Positions 54,232 to 64,000 of a DNA stretch of 64,000 bases are shown piece by piece. This stretch comes from Sinomonas cellulolyticus (GTDB taxonomy: Bacteria; Actinomycetota; Actinomycetes; Actinomycetales; Micrococcaceae). The translations under genes and the position numbers were made by a program. The stretch lies in NCBI RefSeq assembly GCF_014656475.1, contig NZ_BNCM01000001.1:62001-126000 (forward strand), written 5' to 3'. Below the pieces are notes generated by a model, which did no database searches, was not told the origin of the DNA, and saw only the letters and a list, made by a program, of their open reading frames with translations. Every line of letters begins with the position of its first letter. The stretch's first letter is position 1.

Positions 54232-54705
54232 GTGAGCATCGAAGTCAACAATGAGTCCGGCCTGAGCGTCGACGCCGAAGCCCTCGTCCGCCTCGCCCGA
54301 TTCGTGTTCGACCGCCTCTGGCTCCATCCGCAGACCGAGCTGTCCATCCTCCTCGTCGACGAGCCGGCGATGGAGCGGCTCCACATCGAGCTCATGGACG
54401 AGCCCGGTCCGACCGACGTCCTCTCCGTCCCCATGGACGAGCTGACCCCTGGCACACCTGGGAAAACCACGCCCCAGGGCATGCTCGGGGACATTGCGAT
54501 CTGCCCGCAGGTCGCCCTCAGCCAGGCCCAGCGGGGCGGCCATTCCGCCGACGACGAGATGCTCCTGCTGGCCACTCACGGGATCCTGCACCTCCTCGGA
54601 TTCGACCACGCCGAGCCGGAGGAGCGCGAGGAGATGTTCACGCTCCAGCGTGAGCTCCTCACGGAGTTCCTCGGCCGGCCGGCACCGAGCGAGACGGTGG
54701 CGTGA
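54232..54705 (+). CDS. ybeY: rRNA maturation factor / endoribonuclease YbeY
   Basis: Zinc-dependent factor for 16S 3'-end processing and ribosome quality control. The 157-residue protein carries the metal motif HGILHLLGFDH near the C-terminus and DVLSVPMDE upstream. GTG start; its end overlaps the next gene by 4 bases. TAAGCT 10 bases upstream could be a -10 for a leaderless message. Confidence 0.95.
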   Translation: MSIEVNNESGLSVDAEALVRLARFVFDRLWLHPQTELSILLVDEPAMERLHIELMDEPGPTDVLSVPMDELTPGTPGKTTPQGMLGDIAICPQVALSQAQRGGHSADDEMLLLATHGILHLLGFDHAEPEEREEMFTLQRELLTEFLGRPAPSETVA

Positions 54706-56000
54706 CCACAGCCCTCCTCCTCGCCCTCGCCCTCGTCTTCGTCGCGCTGGCCGGCTTCCTCGCCGCTGCCGAGGCGGCGTTCTCTTTCCTCCCGCGGCAC
54801 GAGGCCGAGGAACGCGTCGCCCAGGGCCGGGCGGAATCGCTCGCCCTGATCCTCGAGGACCCGGTCCCGCACGTCCACGCCCTGAGGTTCTGGCGGATCT
54901 GGTTCGAGACGGCCGCGGCGGTCGCCGTCGCGGTGCTGGCCCACAGCTGGCTGGCCAACGTGTGGCTCGCCGGACTCGCCGCCACCTTCGTCATGGCGCT
55001 CATCGGCTTCCTCCTCGTCGGAGTGTCGCCCCGCCAGCTCGGACGCCAGCACGCCGTCCCGATTGCGGCGGCAGCGGCGCCCCTCGTCCGGGCGCTCCGT
55101 GTCATCCTCGGACCCATTCCCGGATGGCTTGTGCAGCTGGGCAGTGCCGCGACCGGAACCGACCCGCACCACGAGGATGCTGCCTACACCTCGACCGAGC
55201 TGCGAGAGTTTGTGGAACGCTCGAGCGACACGGAAGACCTCGAGGACGAGCAGGCTGAGCTCCTGCAGTCGGTGTTCGAGCTCGGGGAGACGCTCGTCCG
55301 CGCGGTCATGGTTCCGCGAACGGACATTGTCGCGGTGGAGTCCGGGGCAACGCTGCGCCAGGCCATGTCGCTCTTCTTGCGCTCGGGCTGCTCACGCGTT
55401 CCCGTCTTCCGGGACAGCCTCGACGACGTCACCGGCGTGCTGTACCTCAAGGACGTCGCTGCGCGGCTGCATGAGGAACCGGAGGCCCACGAGGAGGCAG
55501 TCGACGCCGTAGCACGTGAGCCGCGCTTCGTGCCGGAGTCCAAGCCGGTGGACGATCTGCTCAAGGAGCTCCAACGCGAGTCCGTGCACCTCGCCATCGT
55601 CGTGGACGAGTACGGCGGCACAGCGGGCCTGGTGACGCTCGAGGACCTCATCGAGGAGCTCGTCGGCGAGATCGTCGATGAGTACGACGACGACGAGGCT
55701 GAGACGCTCGATCTCGGCGACGGGCGGTTCCGGATCGCAGCCCGCATGGCGCTGGACGATCTGGGCGAGCTGTTCGACATCGACCTCGAGGACGATGAGG
55801 TCGAGACGGCAGGCGGCCTTCTCGCCAAGGGGCTCGGCCGGGTGCCGATCGTGGGCAGCGCCGCGGAGGTGCACGGGATCAGGCTCACGGCCGAGCGCAG
55901 GCTCGGACGGCGCAACCGGATCAGCCACCTGATCGCCGAGCGCGTCGAGGACTCCACGACCACCGACCACCACGACCAGGCAGGAAGCACGCATGGCTGA
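54702..56000 (+). CDS. CNNM/CorC-type membrane protein with CBS domains
   Basis: A 432-residue hemolysin-C family protein: an N-terminal CNNM/DUF21 membrane domain with about four helices (ALLLALALVFVALAGFLAAAEAAFSF and following), a CBS pair (VPRTDIVAVE to VVDEYGGTAGLVTLEDLIEELVGEI) and a C-terminal CorC_HlyC domain (GDGRFRIAARM). Relatives export Mg or Co. The last 8 bases overlap the era start. The position between ybeY and era is conserved. Confidence 0.93.
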   Translation: MTTALLLALALVFVALAGFLAAAEAAFSFLPRHEAEERVAQGRAESLALILEDPVPHVHALRFWRIWFETAAAVAVAVLAHSWLANVWLAGLAATFVMALIGFLLVGVSPRQLGRQHAVPIAAAAAPLVRALRVILGPIPGWLVQLGSAATGTDPHHEDAAYTSTELREFVERSSDTEDLEDEQAELLQSVFELGETLVRAVMVPRTDIVAVESGATLRQAMSLFLRSGCSRVPVFRDSLDDVTGVLYLKDVAARLHEEPEAHEEAVDAVAREPRFVPESKPVDDLLKELQRESVHLAIVVDEYGGTAGLVTLEDLIEELVGEIVDEYDDDEAETLDLGDGRFRIAARMALDDLGELFDIDLEDDEVETAGGLLAKGLGRVPIVGSAAEVHGIRLTAERRLGRRNRISHLIAERVEDSTTTDHHDQAGSTHG

Positions 56001-56943
56001 TACGACCACTGGGCCGGCGGGGCCCGAGTACCGCGCGGGATTCGCCGTCCTCGTTGGCCGCCCGAACGCAGGCAAGTCCACTCTGACGAACGCGCTCGTG
56101 GGGCAGAAGGTCGCCATCACGTCGGCCAAGCCGCAGACCACACGGCACACCATCCGTGGCATCGTGCACCGATCCGATGGCCAGCTCATCCTCGTCGACA
56201 CCCCAGGGCTGCACCGGCCACGTACGCTTCTCGGGCAGCGCCTCAATGACCTCGTCGCGGAAACCCTCTCCGAGGTCGATGCGATCGGCTTCTGCCTCCC
56301 GGCCAACGAGCGGATCGGTCCCGGTGACCGGTTCATTGCGAACCAGCTCGCCGGTGTGCCGCGCAAGCCGATCGTGGCCATCGTCACCAAGGCTGACCTG
56401 GTGGACCGCGCCCAGCTCACCGAACAGCTCGTCGCCGTCGACGCGCTCGGCCGCGAGGCACTCGGAGGAGACGGCTTCGCAGATGTGGTGCCGGTGTCCG
56501 CGCAGGACGGATTCCAGGTCTCTACGGTCGCCGACATCCTGATCAACCGCATGCCCGCCTCGCCGCCGCTGTACCCGGACGGGGAGCTCACGGACGAGCC
56601 CGAGGCCGTGATGGTGGCCGAGCTCATCCGTGAGGCCGCGCTCGAGGGCGTTCGCGATGAGCTGCCGCACTCGCTCGCCGTCGTGGTCGAGGAGATCGTG
56701 CCGCGGGAGGGCCGCAGCGAGGACAACCCGTTGCTCGACGTGCGCGTCAACCTCTTCGTCGAACGGCCCTCCCAGAAGGCGATCATCATCGGCAAGGGAG
56801 GAAGCCGGCTCCGGGAGGTCGGTTCGACCGCCCGGCGCGGCATCGAGGCGCTCCTGGGCACCCGCATCTACCTCGACCTGCACGTCAAGGTGGCGAAGGA
56901 CTGGCAGCGCGACCCCAAGCAGCTGGGCCGTCTCGGCTTCTGA
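55993..56943 (+). CDS. era: GTPase Era
   Basis: Binds the 3' end of 16S rRNA during 30S assembly. The 316 residues contain G1 GRPNAGKST, G3 DTPGLHRPRTLLG, G4 TKAD and the C-terminal KH domain (KAIIIGKGGSRLREVG). It overlaps the previous gene by 8 bases. After ybeY and phoH, it completes a ribosome-biogenesis set. Confidence 0.97.
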   Translation: MADTTTGPAGPEYRAGFAVLVGRPNAGKSTLTNALVGQKVAITSAKPQTTRHTIRGIVHRSDGQLILVDTPGLHRPRTLLGQRLNDLVAETLSEVDAIGFCLPANERIGPGDRFIANQLAGVPRKPIVAIVTKADLVDRAQLTEQLVAVDALGREALGGDGFADVVPVSAQDGFQVSTVADILINRMPASPPLYPDGELTDEPEAVMVAELIREAALEGVRDELPHSLAVVVEEIVPREGRSEDNPLLDVRVNLFVERPSQKAIIIGKGGSRLREVGSTARRGIEALLGTRIYLDLHVKVAKDWQRDPKQLGRLGF

Positions 56944-56979
56944 CGCCTCGCCGAGGGGCAGGAACCACCCCACAGGGTG

Positions 56980-57008
56980 TTCACAGCCGGTGGCAGGTAC
57001 CATAGACT
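56980..57008 (+). promoter_or_regulatory. Candidate promoter of the LCP ligase gene
   Basis: TTCACA (56980-56985) and TAGACT (57003-57008) are separated by 17 bases in the 95-base gap after era, placing a start about 25 bases before the LCP gene. Confidence 0.45.
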
Positions 57009-57038
57009 GACCCCCGTTGCCTCCAGGAAGGCCCCTCC

Positions 57039-58574
57039 TTGGCTCGACGTGCCGGTGGCCCCGCCCCGCAGACCAGCGCCGGCCGCTTCGGCGTGCATCA
57101 TGCGCGCCCCGATGGACAGTCGCCGCAGCGCCATGTGCGCGTCGGGCGCGCACGACATCTCGGCCTGAAGATCACAGGCGGCGTGGTGGCGCTCCTGATG
57201 ATCGCCGGGCTGGCGTTCGCAGGCTACTGGTTCATCCGGCTCGGCTCGAACCTCCGGCAGGCGCCGCTCTCGGCAGGCAACGCGACCGCCGACGCTGCGA
57301 ACGACGCGACCGACCGGCTCCAGATACTCATCATGGGCACGGACACACGCGACGGCGCGAACGGCGAGTACGGCAGCCAGGCGGACAGCAGCGGGTACGG
57401 CAACTCCGACGTGATGATCCTCATGGACATTTCGGCGGACAACAAGCAGATCTCCATGACGAGCTTCCCCCGCGACCTCATGGTTCCGATCCCGTCGTGC
57501 ACCGACCCGAAGACCCACAAGACGTTCCCCGCGCAGAACCCGGGCCAGTTGAACTCGGCGATGCAGGAGGCTGGCCCCGGCTGTCTCCTCGACGCCGTGA
57601 ACAAGATGACGGGCCTCACCGTGGACCACTTCCTGCTGGCGGACTTCAATGCGGTCAAGGAGCTCTCGAACACGATCGGAGGAGTCGACGTGTGCGTCAA
57701 CGCCGCGATCGACGACCCCTACTCGGGACTGAAGCTCCACGCGGGCACGAACACGGTGATGGGAGAGCAGGCCCTCGCATTCCTGCGCAGCCGCCATGGC
57801 GTGGGCGACGGCAGCGACCTCTCGCGCATCAAGAGCCAGCAGGCCTTCCTCGCGTCGCTCGCCCGGAAGGTCCGCTCGGACGGCACGCTCACCAACGTGC
57901 CGAAGATGCTCTCCATCGCGGATACGATCACCAAGAACCTGACCGTGGATTCGGGCCTGGCCAATCCCCAGTCCCTCATCACCATCGGCAATCGGCTCAA
58001 GGACGTCGACCTCTCCAAGGTTGCCTTCGTCACGGTGCCCTGGGAGCCGTGGACCCAGGACCCGAACCGCATCCAGCTGAAGGAACCCGACGCATCCGGG
58101 CTCTTTGACGCCTTGCGCGCCGGCCGTGATCTGACCGCACCGGCGCCTGCGGCCCCCGCTGCTTCGTCGGCACCCGCAGCTTCGGCTCCCGCCGCATCCC
58201 CCAGCGCGCCCCCCTACGACAAGGCCATCCAGCCCGTCGCAGTCGCGAATGGTAGCGGCGCCGCGGGTCGCGCACAGGCGCTCGTCGAGCTCCTCAAGAC
58301 AGCCGGCTTCACCCAGACGGTGGCATTCGCCGCGGCTCCCGTGAGCGGGACTTCGGTGTACTACAGCGCGGGATTCCAGGACGTGGCCACTGACGTCGCC
58401 GCTCAGTTCGGCATCCCTGCCTCGCAGGTCCAGCCCTCCACGGCCATCCATGGCGTCCAGCTGTACGTCGGAAGCGACTTCGCGTCGGGGGACAAGTACA
58501 CGCCGAAGGTGCCGGACAACATCGTCTCGCAGACTGCCGCCCAGCAGACCTGCCAGACGGCCGCCGGCCAGTAG
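57039..58574 (+). CDS. LytR-CpsA-Psr (LCP) family cell-wall glycopolymer ligase
   Basis: Attaches anionic or arabinogalactan-type polymers to peptidoglycan outside the membrane. The 511-residue protein has a basic cytoplasmic N-terminus, one membrane helix (about 44-67), the LCP domain (ILIMGTDTRDG, MTSFPRDLMVPIP, FLRSRHGVGDGSDLSRIKSQQAFL) with the conserved arginines for the pyrophosphate-lipid substrate, and a C-terminal LytR_C domain. TTG start with AGGAAGG 8 bases upstream. A hairpin over the stop ends the transcript. Confidence 0.92.
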   Translation: MARRAGGPAPQTSAGRFGVHHARPDGQSPQRHVRVGRARHLGLKITGGVVALLMIAGLAFAGYWFIRLGSNLRQAPLSAGNATADAANDATDRLQILIMGTDTRDGANGEYGSQADSSGYGNSDVMILMDISADNKQISMTSFPRDLMVPIPSCTDPKTHKTFPAQNPGQLNSAMQEAGPGCLLDAVNKMTGLTVDHFLLADFNAVKELSNTIGGVDVCVNAAIDDPYSGLKLHAGTNTVMGEQALAFLRSRHGVGDGSDLSRIKSQQAFLASLARKVRSDGTLTNVPKMLSIADTITKNLTVDSGLANPQSLITIGNRLKDVDLSKVAFVTVPWEPWTQDPNRIQLKEPDASGLFDALRAGRDLTAPAPAAPAASSAPAASAPAASPSAPPYDKAIQPVAVANGSGAAGRAQALVELLKTAGFTQTVAFAAAPVSGTSVYYSAGFQDVATDVAAQFGIPASQVQPSTAIHGVQLYVGSDFASGDKYTPKVPDNIVSQTAAQQTCQTAAGQ

Positions 58575-58583
58575 GCCGGCGGC
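58560..58583. terminator. Hairpin terminator spanning the LCP gene stop
   Basis: A perfect 10-bp stem (GCCGCCGGCC with its complement) and a 4-base loop AGTA. The loop and 3' arm contain the TAG stop. It sits between convergent genes only 17 bases apart. Confidence 0.65.
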
Positions 58584-58591
58584 GCGTCGGG

Positions 58592-60565
58592 CTACCAGAT
58601 CGTGACCCGCTCCTCGGGGGCGAGCCACATGCCGTCGCCCTCAGACACTCCGAACGCGTCATGGAAGGCGTCGAGGTTCTTCACAATCGCGTTGGTCCGG
58701 AATTCGTTGGGGGAGTGGGGATCGATCGAGAGGCGGCGGATCGTTTCCTCGGGCCGACAGACCTGACGCCATACCGCCGCCCACGAGGCGAAGAACCGCT
58801 GGGCGCCCGACATGCCGTCGATCACCGGTGCCTCCTCGCCGTCCAGGCTGAGCAGGTACGCCTTGTACGCGATGCCGAGGCCGCCCAGGTCCCCGATGTT
58901 CTCGCCCAGCGTGAGCCTGCCGTTGACGGTGTGGCCCGGCGTCCCTGCGGGGGAGAGGACGTCGAACTGGCCGACGAGCCGCGCGGTGAGCGTCTCGAAG
59001 GCCTTTCGGTCCTCGTCGGTCCACCAGTTCCGCAGGGCGCCGGTTCCGTCGAACTGGGATCCTTGGTCATCGAAGCCGTGCCCGATCTCGTGGCCGATCA
59101 CCGCAGCGATGGCCCCGTAGTTCACCGCCGCGTCATTGCCTGGGTCGAAGAACGGCTGCTGGAGGATCGCGGCGGGGAAGACGATCTCGTTCATCAGCGG
59201 GTGATAGTAGGCGTTGACAGTCTGGGGAGTCATGAGCCACTTCACCCGGTCCGCGGGTTTGCCGATCTCGTCGAGGAGCCGATCGAGCTCCGCTGCGTTG
59301 GCACGGCGGACGTTGCCGAGGAGGTCAGCCTCGTCGACGACCACGGGGGAGAAGTCGATCCACTCATCCGGGTAGCCGATCTTGGCGCGGAAGGCGGAGA
59401 GCTTCTCGAGGGCGCGAACGCGCGTCTCCTCACTCATCCAGCCCAGCACGGAGATGCTCTGCCGGTAGGCCTCGATGATGTTCCCGACGAGTTCCTGCAT
59501 CGCCGCCTTGTGGCCCTCGGGGAAATGCTCGGCCACGTACAGCCGGCCAACGGCCATGCCGAGCCCGGCCTCGACCGCCCCGACACCACGCTTCCAGCGT
59601 TCCTTGTTCTGGGGGGTGCCGGAAAGCACGGTGCCGTAGAACGCGAAGTGGCGGTCCACGAACACTGCGGACAGGTAGGGGGCCGCGGAGCCGAGAAGAT
59701 GGGCCGTGAGCCAGTGCTTCCACGACTGCAGCGGGGCCTCCTCCAGGAGGCGGCCGATCCCTTCGACGTACTCCGGATTGCCCACCACGAGCTCCGCGCG
59801 CGCCTCAGGCACGACGCCGGTCGCGTCGGCCCAGGCGGGGAAGTGCCCGAACGCCGCGGTCACCTCGGCCTCGGTGCGCAGGTTGTACGTCTTCTGGGGG
59901 TTCCTCAGGGTCACACGGTCCCAGTGCAGGGAAGCGATGCGCTTCTCCAGGTTCAGGACATCCGCCGCGTCCTGTTCTGCGGTGGACGAGCCGAGGAGCG
60001 CGAAGGCATCCCGCAGGTACGATTCGTAGGCGCTCAGGACCTCGGCGAACTTCTCATCCCGGTAATAGGACTCGTCGGGAAGGCCGAGGCCGCCCTGACC
60101 CGTGTAGAGGATCACCCGGTCGGGGTTGCCGGCGTCCGGTGCGGCGTAGTAGCCGAAGATCCCCTCTGTGCCACCGCGCCCGAGGCGGGCCGAGGCCGTC
60201 ACGAGCGATGCGACGTCGTGCACCGCGTCCACCTCCTCAAGGAGGGGCTGCAGCGGTGCGGCGCCGAGCCGCTCGATCTGCTCGGTGTCCATGAAGGAAC
60301 GGTAGAAGGCGCCGATCTTGGCCTCGTCGGTGCCCTCCGCATGCTCCGACCCGGCCAGCCCTTCAATGAGGGCGCGCACGTTCGCCTCCGCCTCGTCGCG
60401 GAGCTGGACCATCGTTCCGACGAGCGCCCTGTCGGCCGGTATCTCGGTCGAGCTGAGCCATCCGCCGTTGACGTGGCGGTAGAGGTCGTCCTGAGCGCGG
60501 ACTCCCTCGTCGAAGTACTGGCGGTCGATTCCGGACGGCGCGTCCCGTCGCGTGGGGCTTGTCAT
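58592..60565 (-). CDS. M13 family zinc metallopeptidase (PepO-like)
   Basis: A 657-residue neprilysin-type peptidase that cleaves small peptides. The zinc motif is H492-EIG-H496 (VIGHEIGHGFDD), with the third ligand E555 in ENIGDLGG. NAYYHPLMNEIVFPAAILQ and the C-terminal CRPEETIRR segment are typical. There is no signal peptide, so it is probably cytoplasmic. ATG start with AGGAGG 5 bases upstream. Convergent with the LCP gene and divergent from leuA. Confidence 0.95.
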   Translation of the reverse strand: MTSPTRRDAPSGIDRQYFDEGVRAQDDLYRHVNGGWLSSTEIPADRALVGTMVQLRDEAEANVRALIEGLAGSEHAEGTDEAKIGAFYRSFMDTEQIERLGAAPLQPLLEEVDAVHDVASLVTASARLGRGGTEGIFGYYAAPDAGNPDRVILYTGQGGLGLPDESYYRDEKFAEVLSAYESYLRDAFALLGSSTAEQDAADVLNLEKRIASLHWDRVTLRNPQKTYNLRTEAEVTAAFGHFPAWADATGVVPEARAELVVGNPEYVEGIGRLLEEAPLQSWKHWLTAHLLGSAAPYLSAVFVDRHFAFYGTVLSGTPQNKERWKRGVGAVEAGLGMAVGRLYVAEHFPEGHKAAMQELVGNIIEAYRQSISVLGWMSEETRVRALEKLSAFRAKIGYPDEWIDFSPVVVDEADLLGNVRRANAAELDRLLDEIGKPADRVKWLMTPQTVNAYYHPLMNEIVFPAAILQQPFFDPGNDAAVNYGAIAAVIGHEIGHGFDDQGSQFDGTGALRNWWTDEDRKAFETLTARLVGQFDVLSPAGTPGHTVNGRLTLGENIGDLGGLGIAYKAYLLSLDGEEAPVIDGMSGAQRFFASWAAVWRQVCRPEETIRRLSIDPHSPNEFRTNAIVKNLDAFHDAFGVSEGDGMWLAPEERVTIW

Positions 60566-60616
60566 CTTGCCTCCTGAGTAGGTGGGTTCATCTTAGGCAG
60601 TGATATCGTGGCTTCC

Positions 60617-60645
60617 GTGCCCATCGCGCTGCTTCTTCTTAGCTG

Positions 60646-60664
<19 letters not shown>
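60617..60664 (+). CDS. Leu-rich leader peptide of leuA
   Basis: A 15-codon ORF from GTG, MPIALLLLSCRGGAF then TAG, with four consecutive Leu codons (CTG CTT CTT CTT). A second in-frame GTG at 60608 is possible. TGATAT at 60601-60606 could be a -10, giving a leaderless peptide. It lies 93 bases before leuA and overlaps the 5' arm of the leader pseudoknot. Leu codons upstream of a leucine-biosynthesis gene strongly suggest sensing of charged tRNA-Leu. Confidence 0.65.
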
Positions 60665-62503
<1,839 letters not shown>

Positions 62504-62539
62504 GGGTGACGCGCCCAGGCCTAGAGTAAGGCAGCGCAC

Positions 62540-62569
62540 GACGGCGGCGGGGCGGCTCCCGCCGCCGTC
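62540..62569. terminator. Terminator between leuA and recO
   Basis: A perfect 12-bp stem (GACGGCGGCGGG with its complement) and a 6-base loop GCGGCT lie 37 bases after leuA. It can be extended by CGCA/TGCG across one mismatch. No T-tract. Confidence 0.75.
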
Positions 62570-62595
62570 CTGCGTTGCGTGGGAGAATGGATCCC

Positions 62596-63360
62596 GTGCC
62601 CGAATCGACGTTTGCCTCCCGGAGCTACCGGGATGATGGCGTTGTGCTGCGCACCCACAAGCTCGGGGAGGCCGACCGTATCGTGGTGCTCCTGACCCGG
62701 GGGCACGGCCAAGTGCGAGCGGTGGCCCGCGGGGTGCGGCGCACGTGGAGCCGCTTCGGCGCCAGCCTCGAACCGTTCATGGTCGCAGACCTCCAGCTCG
62801 TGCACGGCCGGTCGCTGGACATCGTGAGCCAGGCGGCCGCCCGGGCCAGCTACGGTGCGGCCATCGCAGCGGACTACTCGCGGTACACGGTCGCCGCCGC
62901 CATGGCGGAGACCGCCGAGCGGCTGACGGCGTCGGAGGCGGAGGCGGCCGCCGCGCAGTACGCGCTGCTCGTGGGCGCCCTCGCGGCCCTCAGCCGAGGA
63001 GCGCACGCCCCGGGCATCATCCTGGATTCCTACCTCCTGCGGGCCTTGGCCACGGCCGGCTGGGCACCGAGCTTCACGGACTGCGCGCGCTGCAGCGAGC
63101 CCGGTCCGCACTCGGCCTTCAACGCCGCTCTCGGCGGCATCGTCTGCAGCTCGTGCCGACCGCCTGGCTCCCCGGCCCCGGCGCCGGCGACGGTTCGCCT
63201 CCTCGCAGCGCTCCTCTCCGGGGACTGGCCCACGGCGGACGCGTCCGAGCCTCCCCACCGGCGGGAGGCGGCCGGCCTCGTGGCGGCCTACACCCAGTGG
63301 CACCTCGAGCGAGCGGTAGGCTCCCTCAAGCTCGTGGAGCGGGAGCCCGCAGGACCCTGA
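62596..63360 (+). CDS. recO: DNA repair protein RecO
   Basis: Loads RecA on gapped DNA in the RecFOR pathway. The 254 residues have the OB-fold start ([29 protein letters not shown]) and a zinc site with two Cys pairs, CARC and CSSC. I start at the GTG at 62596 (GGGAG 10 bases upstream); ATG 62587 and TTG 62575 are in frame, but GGGAG is too close to the former. uppS follows. Confidence 0.93.
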   Translation: MPESTFASRSYRDDGVVLRTHKLGEADRIVVLLTRGHGQVRAVARGVRRTWSRFGASLEPFMVADLQLVHGRSLDIVSQAAARASYGAAIAADYSRYTVAAAMAETAERLTASEAEAAAAQYALLVGALAALSRGAHAPGIILDSYLLRALATAGWAPSFTDCARCSEPGPHSAFNAALGGIVCSSCRPPGSPAPAPATVRLLAALLSGDWPTADASEPPHRREAAGLVAAYTQWHLERAVGSLKLVEREPAGP

Positions 63361-63390
63361 CCCCCTCTGACCACCCCACAGAACCGAACG

Positions 63391-64000
63391 GTGACCCAGC
63401 ACGTGACGACCACCCCCTCCCATCGCGCACGGCCCACCCGGGGCCAACGCCCGGCCCCGATTGCTCCCTTCCCGCACCCCTCCGGTGCCACCGCGCCCGA
63501 CATTCCACGAGAGTTCATTCCCCGGCACGTGGCAATCGTGATGGACGGCAACGGGCGCTGGGCCAACCAGCGGGGGCTGCCCCGCATCGAGGGGCACAAG
63601 GCCGGGGAGCCCGCCCTTCTCGACGTGATGGCCGGTGCTATCGAGCTCGGGATCGAGTACGTGTCGGTGTACGCCTTCTCAACTGAGAACTGGAAGCGGT
63701 CGCCGGAGGAGATCCGCTTCCTCATGGGGTTCAACAAGGATGTGCTGCGGCGGCAGCGCAACACCCTCGACTCGTGGGGCGTGCGGATCCGGTGGGCCGG
63801 CCGGCGCCCGAAGCTGTGGACTTCTGTGATCAAGGAGCTCGAGGAGGCCGAGGAGTACACGCGCGAGAACACCGTCTGCCACCTGACGATGTGCGTGAAC
63901 TATGGCGGCCGGGCAGAGATTGCCGACGCTGTGGCCGCCATCGCGCGCGACGTCGAGGCCGGCCGGCTCAGCGCGCGCAGCGTGGGGGAGAAGACGGTCC
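63391..64000 (+). CDS. uppS: Isoprenyl transferase (undecaprenyl diphosphate synthase type), 3' end outside window
   Basis: Makes the polyprenyl diphosphate carrier for cell-wall synthesis. The frame runs off the window with 203 residues visible of an expected 260-280. A Pro-rich N-terminus of about 40 residues precedes the cis-prenyltransferase core: [21 protein letters not shown] with the catalytic D52, [24 protein letters not shown] at 63391 or 63403 is the start; neither has a strong ribosome binding site. Adjacent to recO, as in most Actinobacteria. Confidence 0.95.
   Translation, partial: MTQHVTTTPSHRARPTRGQRPAPIAPFPHPSGATAPDIPREFIPRHVAIVMDGNGRWANQRGLPRIEGHKAGEPALLDVMAGAIELGIEYVSVYAFSTENWKRSPEEIRFLMGFNKDVLRRQRNTLDSWGVRIRWAGRRPKLWTSVIKELEEAEEYTRENTVCHLTMCVNYGGRAEIADAVAAIARDVEAGRLSARSVGEKTV

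Overview
The window is a gene-dense, very GC-rich stretch of bacterial chromosome. It carries many GTG starts, 4-nt start/stop overlaps and typical actinobacterial gene neighbourhoods: alaS-ruvX-mltG-aroE, pyrR-pyrB-pyrC-membrane protein-carA-carB-pyrF, mihF-gmk-rpoZ-coaBC-metK-priA, and hrcA-dnaJ2-rsmE-phoH-ybeY-era-leuA-recO-uppS. The best fit is a Micrococcaceae-type actinobacterium (Arthrobacter or Sinomonas-like). This is inferred from gene order and protein character, not from a database search. I found no rRNA, tRNA, CRISPR array, prophage or insertion sequence; nearly all of it is core chromosome.

Layout. 1-11.3 kb: two small membrane proteins, alaS, ruvX, the MltG transglycosylase, the shikimate genes aroE-aroC-aroK-aroB, a TPR-like protein, efp and nusB, ending at a strong terminator. 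11.4-12.5 kb: a convergent PrsW-type membrane protease. 12.6-21.6 kb: the pyrimidine operon behind a PyrR-binding leader. 21.6-27.7 kb: mihF, gmk, rpoZ, coaBC, metK and a helicase-dead type PriA. 27.6-31.6 kb: minus-strand glycosyltransferase, hydrolase, aldo/keto reductase and a SorC-type regulator. 31.7-35.9 kb: divergent glycerol genes glpD-glpF-glpK. 36.0-43.5 kb: leuS behind a Leu-rich leader, degV, comEA, comEC, holA. 43.5-48.9 kb: rpsT, a PemK-like protein, lepA, hemW, a DUF4870 protein and a DUF3097 protein. 49.0-58.6 kb: CIRCE-hrcA-dnaJ2, rsmE, a GerMN lipoprotein, phoH, ybeY, a CBS-domain membrane protein, era and an LCP ligase. 58.6-64 kb: M13 peptidase, leuA behind a second Leu-rich leader, recO and the start of uppS.

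The main interest is regulatory RNA rather than a new protein system. Two separate genes that use leucine (leuS) or make it (leuA) each follow a tiny ORF with consecutive Leu codons. The leuS leader ends in an intrinsic terminator. The leuA leader can fold into a pseudoknot that reaches the ribosome binding site. The pyr operon begins with a textbook PyrR-binding loop that overlaps the pyrR Shine-Dalgarno. hrcA has a near-perfect CIRCE element, and the mihF promoter is flanked by a 9-bp inverted repeat. Protein-level oddities are a His-rich cytoplasmic segment in MltG, degenerate ATPase motifs in PriA, a ComEC without the metallo-beta-lactamase domain and a PemK-family protein with no antitoxin. 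I did not find a convincing undescribed multi-gene system.
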